20,385 nucleotides of DNA from Conidiobolus incongruus B7586 (lineage: Eukaryota; Entomophthoromycota; Entomophthoromycetes; Entomophthorales; Conidiobolaceae). Location of the stretch: contig JNEM01010729.1 in NCBI GenBank assembly GCA_000697335.1, forward strand, positions 1 to 20,385, read 5' to 3'. The position numbers and the translations under genes are program-made. A model generated the notes under the pieces. It ran no database searches. It was not told where the DNA came from and saw only the letters and a program-made list of their open reading frames with translations. Positions 9,858-18,869 of this stretch are shown one piece after another (the stretch's first letter is position 1; every line of letters starts with the position of its first letter).

Positions 9858-10798
9858 AATAATTAATAAATTTGATACTATGAAATTTATCTTCAGCCAT
9901 TTTTTGAACATTAACCAAATATTTTAATTTGATCGTATTGTTTTTTGCAGTCGAGTAGTCTTTTTCTTGGAAGTTTTTTTCTAATTCATCAGTAATAGAT
10001 TGGATATGCTCTAAATAGAGTTTAATAACTACATCAGTGAATCACATAATGATATCAAACCTTTTGTTGCGTTTAATATGGCTTCGATTTGATTGATGTC
10101 ATCACAATCTTGAATTTCTTCGTGAAGTTCCATTATTTCAAATAGCAAAGTATTATCTTCTAATCTATCAGTTTCATTAATTGGAACACCTTCAATCTTT
10201 AGCTATATTGAATTTAAGTATAAATTTCCAATAAAACACTATTAATATTACCAAGTATTTAGCCCGTAACAAAGGATCTCTTAATGTTTGATAAGCTTTG
10301 TTAAGTAGAGAAGATAAGTTGGCTGAAATTAATTGGTCTTTCTATTAACATAACGATTATTAGTATGTTACATCAAAGAATAGCCTGGTAAGATACCTCT
10401 TCTACTTGAGTAAAATTATCAGGATGAACTTTTCTTTGTAGTTGTAAAAATTCTCGTTTAAGAGCCGAATCATTCATATGATAGCTTTTAGGTCTATAAT
10501 AAAATATAAATTAGCAAACCACAAAACAAGTAAAAGTGAATAAATACTTTTCAAAAAGTTGAAAGTAATCGACAGTATCAGGTATTGGCTGGAAAGAGTT
10601 ACAATTATTAGTTGTACATTGAATAGTCGAATCAGGAAGTATCTGATTACATTTCCAACAAGATTTATCAAATTGAACAAAGGTATTAAAAGTTCCTATC
10701 GATTATGATTAGCTTATATAAAATAATGTGTTAAATATATTACTTTGAAATATACTTGTATTAAAGTTAATTTTGGTTATCTTAGAACGTAATAACAT
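9856..10798 (-). CDS. JAC1: Jac1/HscB mitochondrial Fe-S J-domain co-chaperone (6 exons)
   Basis: Exons, in transcript order, are 10798-10744, 10695-10548, 10493-10397, 10341-10252, 10202-10061 and 10010-9856, giving 228 aa (human HSCB 235). Introns are 48-55 nt; several have CTAAT-like branch sites. Residues 1-25 are basic and hydroxylated without acids, as in a mitochondrial presequence. An N-terminal zinc motif follows: Cys31, Cys34, Cys45, Cys50. The J domain starts at DYF (61-63) and carries HPD at 91-93, the motif that stimulates Hsp70 ATPase. The family signature RAKYL plus a Leu at the next exon (126-131) links to the C-terminal three-helix domain that binds the scaffold protein Isu. 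Role: delivers cluster-loaded Isu to mitochondrial Hsp70 for Fe-S transfer. Two splice choices are uncertain: intron 1 could start 12 nt earlier (GTATAT), and intron 5 could end at 10029 instead of 10011; both alternatives stay in frame. Confidence 0.94.
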
Positions 10799-11381
10799 AT
10801 TGTTGTCTATTATAATATTTTTTTACAAGTCTTCATAGTGAACTATTTATAGGATTTACCATAAAATATTTTATGGGATAAAGAGAAGAAAATGATTAAA
10901 TATTACATCAATTTGAATCTAGTGATTTCATATATAAAAATGAATTTTTTTTCAAAATCTATATTTTGTAAAAATAGTTTAGTAAGAGCACAAAGAAGTT
11001 ATATAAAATGTGCATATTATTAATCAAATTTTATTCATTAATATTATATATATATCATGTTTAAAATTTTTTTTCAATATTCTAGTTAATAGATAAACTG
11101 ATTATCCGAAATTACTCAACATTAAATTAAAATAATTTATTTCAAATTCTTTTCTTTTTCATTTTTCCATTTTAAAATAAAAAATATTATTATTTATTAA
11201 TATCATGAATAACTAAGCTTGAAACAATTTTATTATAGACTGAAAGATTGCACTATTCTTTTTTAATTAATAAAAATTTAATTAATTTAATTTAATTTAA
11301 TTTATTATCTATATATAAAAATTGAAGAAATATAATACCTTTATATCTTTTGTTTTTATATTCTTACAAAGTCTTTTTTAA

Positions 11382-11399
11382 ATATATATATATATATAT
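11382..11399. repeat. (AT)9 microsatellite
   Basis: Nine AT units in spacer DNA. Confidence 0.85.
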
Positions 11400-11736
11400 T
11401 TAATCTGAAATCTAAAAAATTAGAGAGTTTTTAAGTATTGAATATTAAAATTTTATTTTAATATTATTAAATTTATAGATTAAATAATTATTAATTATAT
11501 GGTATGTTAGAAATTTTTAAAAAAAATAAAATTTAAAAGAGTAAATATAAATATTTAACAGTTATATTGCTTAAATATTGTAACAAAAGGTCTATTTATC
11601 TTAGTATATGTATTATAGCATTCAAATTAAGATAAAAATAATATATATACAGAAATCACTTTAATTTTTGAAATATTGAATACAAACTAATTGTGAAAAT
11701 GATATAATTTTAAACAATATTTAAGATGTATTATTA

Positions 11737-11761
11737 ATATATATATATATATATATATATT
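11737..11761. repeat. (AT)12 microsatellite
   Basis: About twelve AT units in spacer DNA. Confidence 0.9.
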
Positions 11762-13314
11762 AATCAATTTATATACCATTTTTCTAATCATTGGTACTTA
11801 TATAGTTTTTATATGAATTTGTGTTGAATAAATTCTGAGAGACTTGATTATATTACTTGATTAATTTTAATTAAAAATGTATAATGATTTTAGTTAAAAA
11901 TATTTAATATATTGATAAGGATTAATTATAATTTAAAACTATCTAAATATTATTAGCTAACTTTTATTTATTATTTCATTATATATTTTAAATTAATATT
12001 AAATATACAACATTGCCTTCATTGACCTAATATGAATTTAGCTTTTTGGTTGGCTCAATATTATATTAAATCTCCAAATCAACATTGCTTTTTAAATATA
12101 TACTGTATTCTAATAATGTTTTGTGAAAACAAGCAAAATAATCAAGTATATTAAAAATTTTAGATTGTATATATTTTAATATAATATTAAAACTAATTTC
12201 AGAGAAAAGATATATTATATTGTAATCCTTTTGAAATATAATTTCATATAATTCGAGTCATATATTACAATATGAATTAATACAGAAAATGTTGAATAAA
12301 ATAAATAAAGGAATTTGCGGTATTGATTGATATAGGTTATATTAATGGTGATTTTTTATACATTGAAAACTTGTATAATGAACTGATTGATTAAACATAG
12401 CAATTTATATCCTTAGTCATTTTGGTAATAATCGAAATGGAGCAGTCTTATGGTTGATAAATTTTGATGGCAATATTTATATAAGTAAAAAATACATAAG
12501 TTAAATTTTCAATGCAATTGGGTATTTGTACATTAAGTAAAAATAAAATATTTGAAATAATTGAGAATATTAGCTTAATTGAATTATCATATATTAGTTA
12601 TAAATATAGTTCTTTCTGATTAAAGAATATCATGAATGCTCAATATAATGAAAAAGCTTAATTTTAATAATTTCACAGAAATATAATCGATGGAAAAATA
12701 TAATGAAATTTATCACCTGTTTTTCTATTATATTTTACATCAAACTTTTATAAAAACTAGATTTATAATGCTAATTAGTTTATATTTTATCAAATATCGA
12801 ATTCAAACTTTGAATTACAATTTTTTAATGTTTCTTTTGATAACAATAACAAACTATATACGATAAACAAAATCAATTATTTTATATAGCTTGAAAATCT
12901 AAGTATTATAATGATGAAGTGTATTCAATATAATCCCAAAATATTAGCCATAGTTTTTATATCTAAATTCTACGCAATATTAATATTTTGAATCAAATCT
13001 GAATCATGTCAAATACATATAATTCAATATACTGAGTTTAAATATGACTAGACACTTATTTGATTTGATTGAATTTCTTAAATTAGTGAAAATGATATTC
13101 AACAATTATTTGATAAAAATTTGTCGACTGTGTTATCTAAAACTAATTTAATTATTGAGGTTTTACACCACTATAAATTGAAAAAAATATGTAAGTTTAT
13201 TGTCATACGTATTCTATAATTATTAAGTTTGAACGTATTAAATAATTAAAGAATATAGTGTTATTGATATTATAAAAAATAAGCTAATCATTGAAACCTA
13301 GATGGAATAGTTTT

Positions 13315-13352
13315 AAGGGGTAGGTGAAGGAGATGGACCCAAGTAATTTGCC
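13315..13352. promoter_or_regulatory. G-rich island upstream of the PIP 5-kinase gene
   Basis: A purine-rich patch with AAGGGGTAGG and GGAGATGGACCC stands out from A/T-only surroundings about 370-405 bases before the kinase start codon. It includes AGGGG, the core of the fungal stress-response element. This may be a promoter element, but a five-base core in one copy is weak evidence. Confidence 0.25.
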
Positions 13353-13720
13353 TAATTACATATTGACCAATCAATATTAAATAATATATTATTATTATAA
13401 AATAAGCTTAACAAATTCAAGTTAAATTTTAATATTTTTGTTTATTTAAAATAATCCCATCAAATATTCATTTTTAAATATTTCGTATAATTTCATCATT
13501 TTAAACTGGGTTTTTGGACTCATAGATATAGTAATTAATTCTCATTATCAACCTAACCATTTTATAACATTAACATATATTCTATTAACAACAGTATTGT
13601 AAATATTTTAATAACTTTGATATAAATTAACAAAACTACCTTATAATATAGTAATAATATTCTTATTCAATCTCCAATTATATTGGTTTTAAAATTAAAT
13701 TGAATAGAACACATTTATAT

Positions 13721-16700
13721 ATGACGCTGATGGACTCTAATTTACCTCCTCTTTGGAGTAGTTTTTCTTTTATAATATTCTTATCTGGTATGCTTGCTGG
13801 TATAATCATATGGTATATATATAGGAAGATTAAACGATATAGATTAAGAAGGTAATCCCTCTTCATATTTATTAATTTTTAAAATTTTAATTTCTTTTTA
13901 TTTAGAACTCTGGATGATGGAAACAATTCTAGCTCTTGGCTAAATCGCACCTTTGTCCCTTCTTATGGCTCTTTTACACTTTTTTCCTCAAATAAATCAA
14001 CGCTCAGTAAAGTTGAAGGGGATGAGAATAATCCTACTTCTGAAGACAGCACAAAATCGCACCTTAAAATATCCAATCCCCAGCTTTTAAGTACGCTGAA
14101 TACCAATAACCATCCATTCTTCAAAACCTTCCAACCACCTCCCCCTCTCCCTGATCCTAACTCCCATCTGGATCACGAGACCAGGTGGCAGAACTTTCAT
14201 CGAAAACGCGACTTGGCAGAGACTTTGATGCAGCATACCAATGAGCCTCCTTTAGGAAGACATTTACGATTTGGGGTGCGATCTGTGTTACATTTGGCGG
14301 AAGTCAGTCCTGAGGCCATAGCGTTGGACCAATCAATGGAATCCTGGGAATTTTGGCCCTTGAGATCTCGCAAATCATCCGTTGTATCCAATGGAGATGG
14401 TGTTCATCCGCACGGGAAACCAACGTTAAAACACCATCATGGCTCTTATGGGCTTCGAAACAAGTTCCGACACAAGCATAGCAAATCTATCAATTCAGTT
14501 AATTCATCCTCAAGCTTTAGATCCAGTCGCGGGGAAGATTCTTACTCTAATCAAGGAAGTGTATTGATCTCAGGTGAAAGCAGCATCCGACTGAAGAGAG
14601 AAAAGGAAAACAACAAATCCATATCTCTTCGCCACACTGCCCTAAATAATCTTCAAGATACATCTGATGCACTACGACTAAGTAAACTGTTTTCAGCACC
14701 TACTTCACCCACTGAAATGCTCTCTTCCCCAGCATCTCCTGATCTTAGTCAACTGGAGATAGAGCCTCCGAAAAACACGGGGAGTCCAAAGATTCTCAGG
14801 AGAACTACAAACAAACTTCCTGATCCCAATAGACACAAATCTATGGTAGAGCCGTTGCGCCGAGGCACACGTCCAACCACCCCTCCAGTAGTTATGGATT
14901 TTAATGGCGACATCAACCAATCCACTGCATCCGGACCAAAATTACCTCAAGTAACCGGGTTAAAACCTGGAGACAATTCCCAGAGTTTTGATGTAGATTT
15001 GGAAAAAGGACAGCCTTCAACTCCAGCGCCTACTCCTAATTTGCAAAAACAGAGAAGTGTCAAGTTTGAGTCCATCCCAAACACTCCAAAGACAACTTCT
15101 AATATCACTAGGCCAGCTTTGGATCGTCAGTATTTCACCGCCGAGTATAGCCATGACTGGTTTATCCCCAACTACGGAAGAATCAAGTTTACTGACCACG
15201 CTCCCATGGTGTTTAGAACCATTCGCCAGCTCTTTGGATACAGTCTATTCGAGCTCGATTCTGCTCTGTCCTTACCATTCAGCAGTGTATCTACAACAGC
15301 CGGCAAGTCAGAAGCTATCTTCTTTTTGACACACAACAATGCTAGATTCATGTTCAAGACTTTGAGAGGTAGTGAGCCTGAAAATCTCAAGTCATTTCTC
15401 CCCGACTATCTGAATCATATCCGCCGAAATCCAAACACCCTATTACCCCGCTATTTGGGAATGTATACTTTTGAAAAAACACCTATGAATACCTCACAAT
15501 CCACTGCTAACACAATGAACTCCATTCCTTTTGATCCTTCCAGCGAGAACAGCGCTTCTGTAGGTGGAACTTTCCCACTAGGTCAACAGTATTCCTTGCC
15601 TGCAAACGACGACGCTTTCCCACAAAAACTGATTCTTGTGATCATGGCCAATGTGTTTGACACCCCTTACACCATCCATGAACGTTATGATTTTAAGGGC
15701 TCCAATGTCGGTCGACGCACTCTTTCCATTAGCAATCCCCACTCTCCTCTCTCCGGTGATGGTGAAACTGAGGAAGACAAGGAAAAGATTGGAAACTTGA
15801 CTTTGAAAGAAATGGACTTCCAATATCGGGTGTTCAATGGTTTAACAAATCTTATCCATGTTGGACCTGAAGTCAAACAGGAATTGATTCATCAACTTCA
15901 AGAAGATGTCGCATTATTGAGAAAATTCGAGTTCATGGACTACAGCTTACTCATTGGTATTCACCGTGTCAATAAAAACAATCATCAAGGCAAAGGAAGA
16001 AGTCGCCTCAATTCTGTTGCTTCTGCCCTCAATGTAGCAGGTTCAGACCCCAATTCTAACCTCACCCAGGATGGATCCAAGTTATCTAACTCATTACGCG
16101 CGCAGTCTGGTATTATCCAACCTTTGCTCAATTCTGCATCCAATTTCATTAGCTCCATCATGCCATCTCCCCAGTCTCCTCTTCCCAAAGAGCCCGCTCC
16201 CTTAAATGGTGACTATTTTTCCGCTGACTCTTTAGACAATTTACCTTCCACATCAAACACACCAATCATGGATGAACCTCTCAACTATAATGAATCAATA
16301 TGGGCTCAAGGTATTTCATCTGTCAAACTGGCTAATCAAGAGATCTATTTTGTTGGTCTGATTGATGTACTTCAGAAATTCACCTTGGTCAAATGGCTTG
16401 AAAGAGGGATTAAAGGAGCCAATGCAAGATTACTCGGCACTCCTACTACTCCCATTTTTGGTCCTCCTGTCAGCAGCATGAATGCCGAACCACCTTCTAA
16501 GCCTTCATCTCGCACTAAGAATCGCCCCAACTCTGATCCTATCAATGAGGCTAATATCAATGAATCCATGGAAGGTCAAAGTGCCACTGGGTCTCCATCC
16601 ATATCCATTCCAGGCCGTGATCAATCTAACCCTTCAAACCAAGGAATCATGTCACCAACATCTCAGTCTTTACCCGATCCAGCTGCTCATATCTCCAAAC

Positions 16701-16894
16701 TTGGCCACAGTGCTTCTGCAGCCAACCCGCCCAAACCCAAGCCCAGACCCACCCGATCCCATACAACTGCAGCAGAGTTGAAAGAGCCACCTCCTTCCTT
16801 TATATTTGGAACCAACCAATATGAAATTTCTGTTGAAGAGCCAAACCGCTATGCTGATCGATTGGTTGAATACATCAAAGGCATTGTGGTGTAA
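13721..16894 (+). CDS. Membrane-anchored phosphatidylinositol 4-phosphate 5-kinase (2 exons)
   Basis: Exons 13721-13851 and 13906-16894 give 1039 aa; the 54-nt intron has a GTAATC donor and TTTAG acceptor. Exon 1 encodes one hydrophobic helix (about 15-34) followed by the strongly basic RKIKRYRLRR (35-44), so the kinase should face the cytosol. A Ser-rich region with a proline run (121-126) follows. The kinase domain spans about 450-1037: N-lobe FTDHAPMVFRTIRQLFG, ATP lysine Lys528 (FKT), DFKGS at 639-643, catalytic Asp722 in MDYSLLIGIH, metal-binding Asp864 in LIDVL, and the terminal SVEEPNRYADR (1019-1029). Glu876 in KWLERG aligns with the activation-loop Glu of type I enzymes (Ala in type II), so PI4P to PI(4,5)P2 is the likely reaction. 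The usual GKSGS loop reads GKSEA (510-514). Low-complexity inserts lie at about 571-618, 735-850 and 880-1010. It is a PIP kinase beyond doubt; activity and class are inferred. Confidence 0.94.
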
Positions 16895-17057
16895 TTCGCC
16901 ATCCCACGTACCATGTCTTGTATTGATCAATATCAAATCACCAACATCTTTTTCATACCAGATGCAATGATTCAATATTCCAACTTATTTTGTACCATTT
17001 TCTCTCAACTCCAATTTTGTATAAATTTATATCACCTTATTAGACCCAATATTATTT

Positions 17058-17063
17058 AATAAA
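17058..17063 (+). terminator. Probable poly(A) signal of the PIP 5-kinase gene
   Basis: AATAAA lies 164 bases after the stop codon, where the more balanced 3'-UTR composition gives way to A/T-only spacer. Confidence 0.5.
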
Positions 17064-17647
17064 GTTTTAATTGAAATTTAATTTATTAAGATGTTTTATT
17101 TTATATTGAAGAATTACTTAATCATTCACTATATTTATTAAATTTATTGTATTAATTCAACAATATCAATCAACTATTACTGAGTATTAGAAAATATAAT
17201 TTTAAGTAAATCTTTATAAAATTCAAACTAAAATACTATGATAATACAGAATATTTTTCTAATTTAAATATTAGTTAAAATTGATAAATTATCTAAACTA
17301 ATTTAAAATAAACTTTAAATAAAGTTTTATAAAAATAATATGACCAAAGTAACTTAATAATTGAATTATTTGTTAAATAGATTGATAAATTCAACAAAAT
17401 ATTTAAATGTTAATTTATAAAAATTAGTCTCTATTAATTGTGATAACTTAATTAAACTTTGTAAATATAATTAATAAATACTAATATATAAACTTATATT
17501 ATACTATTTTAAACTTAATTTACTTAGTTTACTATTTATTTTCTTATAATTTTTACCAATAGTAGTAATTTTGATTTTAATTTAAATTACAAAATTAACA
17601 CAATTTTAATATTAATATAATTTAATTAAAGAGTAACAAATAACTAT

Positions 17648-17672
17648 TATATATATATATATATATATATAT
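17648..17672. repeat. (TA)12 microsatellite
   Basis: About twelve TA units in spacer DNA. Confidence 0.9.
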
Positions 17673-18054
17673 TACTTTAAAATAAAATGAAAAAATATAT
17701 ATTTTTGGAAACATACATTTTTTTAGAATATTGAATCATTAATCTCATTAACAGCATAATTAATAAAATTAACAAAATTTGATTGTTTTCATCATTTATA
17801 GCTTAAATTATAAAATTTTCATAAAACCCATATCATAACTGGTATATGTTCTAATGAACAGTGTCAATATTGTTATAATATAAGTTTGAAGAATAAATTT
17901 AATTTTTCTATGTAATATGCAAGTCAAAAGTTAATAATTTTGATTAAATATAAATAAAAAAATATAAAATAGTTTTTATTTATTACAGGAATCAAATAAA
18001 ATTTGGATAATGAGAAAACAATATTAACAAATTAAATGTATTAAAATTTCTTAA

Positions 18055-18070
18055 ATATATATATATATAT
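18055..18070. repeat. (AT)8 microsatellite
   Basis: About eight AT units in spacer DNA. Confidence 0.8.
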
Positions 18071-18326
18071 TTTCAGTAATCTAGATTATATATTTATATT
18101 TTTAATTTATTCAATATTCACTTAGAATTAATGGAAAAATCGATTGAATAGAGTTGTATTCAAACTGCTGGCTTTATTAAATTTGATATGGATTTAAAGA
18201 ATATATTCAGGATCATGAGGAAATACAATAAATCGTCACAAATTGATTTGGTTAATTTATTATATTAATTATTTCAAGAAACTTTCCAAATTGATATAAA
18301 TTGATATTATTATAAATTATTCAAAA

Positions 18327-18332
18327 TTTATT
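18327..18332 (-). terminator. Probable poly(A) signal of the secreted-protein gene
   Basis: A minus-strand AATAAA (TTTATT as read on +) lies about 47 bases beyond the stop codon. Confidence 0.45.
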
Positions 18333-18378
18333 TAGCTATATATTATATTTTAATTCAAAATATTCAATTTTTTGACTT

Positions 18379-18753
18379 TTAACATGATCCATAACGGTTG
18401 AATTTGATGAAAACAGATCCAGCACAAAGACCTTCATTACCAGAATCTGCAAATCCACCTTGGACTTGCTTGATGACATGACCAACACACCCTTTACCAT
18501 AGTGGAAGGTCAATTGAGTGGAACCAGTGCTCTTAGCAGATTTGATTCTAACATCGTCAATATCGACACATCCCCAGCCACCTTCAACTTTGTATACCTT
18601 AGCATCTCCCTTGAAGTTGCTTTCGGAGTAGATTTCAGCTTGCATGCTGGAAACAGAGCCGGGAGGAGGGGCACAAGGATTGGGATCAGCAGGGCATTGA
18701 GTCCAGGCAGAGATGGAAGCAATAGCAAGAGATACAACGGTGAGGAATTTCAT
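18379..18753 (-). CDS. Small secreted six-cysteine protein, beta/gamma-crystallin-like
   Basis: This is a single-exon gene of 124 aa. Residues 1-16 form a classical signal peptide (Met-Lys, hydrophobic core, cleavage expected after SISA), so the mature protein has about 108 aa. It has six cysteines at 20, 27, 62, 89, 110 and 124, an even number suited to three disulfides. A short Pro/Cys-rich N-terminus is followed by IYSESNFKGDAKVY (41-54), which resembles the Y-x-x-x-x-F-x-G start of a beta/gamma-crystallin Greek-key unit, with further alternating hydrophobic strands after it. No catalytic motif is visible. The coding stretch is far richer in G and C than its flanks and prefers C-ending codons, as in highly expressed genes, and a TATA box lies upstream. 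Candidate roles are a wall or extracellular structural protein or a host-interaction effector; none is shown by the sequence. That it is real and secreted is well supported; the fold is inferred. Confidence 0.85.
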   Translation of the reverse strand: MKFLTVVSLAIASISAWTQCPADPNPCAPPPGSVSSMQAEIYSESNFKGDAKVYKVEGGWGCVDIDDVRIKSAKSTGSTQLTFHYGKGCVGHVIKQVQGGFADSGNEGLCAGSVFIKFNRYGSC

Positions 18754-18822
18754 TTTATTAGATATTAGGTTTGAATTAATAAATTACAATTGAATGCTGA
18801 TCTAAATGTCTAATCTAAGTGT

Positions 18823-18829
18823 TTATATA
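18823..18829 (-). promoter_or_regulatory. TATA box of the secreted-protein gene
   Basis: TATATAA on the minus strand, within CTATATAAAC, lies 69 bases before the start codon, a normal distance for a short-leader gene. AT-rich context makes chance matches common, but flanking C residues and position support it. Confidence 0.55.
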
Positions 18830-18846
18830 GTTAATAATTGATTACT

Positions 18847-18862
18847 CCTAACAAACCTAACC
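18847..18862 (-). promoter_or_regulatory. Tandem CCTAAC motif upstream of the TATA box
   Basis: CCTAAC-AAA-CCTAACC, read on +, lies 18 bases upstream of the TATA box of the minus-strand gene and is followed on + by TTGGGGG. Two exact copies in otherwise A/T sequence look like an upstream activating element; the factor is unknown. Confidence 0.3.
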
Positions 18863-18869
18863 TTGGGGG

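Larger units (their letters stand above)
10860..13300. other. AT-rich spacer, no gene recognised
   Basis: No coding motif or plausible exon chain was found. AT dinucleotide tracts lie at 11382-11399 and 11737-11761. Patches near 12010-12090 and 12300-12480 are less extreme in composition and might be decayed sequence; a TTGGTTGGCT string near 12044-12053 also occurs near 8884-8893, which hints at, but does not prove, a shared old repeat. Confidence 0.65.
17064..18330. other. AT-rich spacer, no gene recognised
   Basis: Only A/T-rich sequence with AT tracts at 17648-17672 and 18055-18070. A patch at about 18130-18250 is a little more balanced and has a short open stretch of about 30 codons, but no motif or splice partner was found. 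Confidence 0.65.

Noticed and set aside
10474-10680. Minus-strand open frame of 68 codons within Jac1
   Set aside because: It is a different reading frame that runs across Jac1 exon 2, intron 2 and part of exon 3; the spliced reading with CWKC and the J domain explains the region.
10810-10836. Eight-codon upstream open frame before the Jac1 start
   Set aside because: It is short and the transcription start is unknown; nothing shows it is in the mRNA.
12044-12053. TTGGTTGGCT string shared with 8884-8893
   Set aside because: Similarity does not extend convincingly beyond about ten bases, too little to define a repeat family.
13678-13866. Minus-strand open frame of 62 codons opposite PIP 5-kinase exon 1
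   Set aside because: A shadow of the membrane-anchor exon; the plus-strand reading joins cleanly to the kinase.
14197-16975. Many open frames on both strands across the kinase gene
   Set aside because: They overlap the kinase coding frame, which contains all PIP kinase motifs; the others have no recognisable domain.
18460-18768. Plus-strand open frame of 102 codons opposite the secreted-protein gene
   Set aside because: The minus-strand frame has a signal peptide, an even set of cysteines, a TATA box and a poly(A) signal; the plus frame is its shadow.
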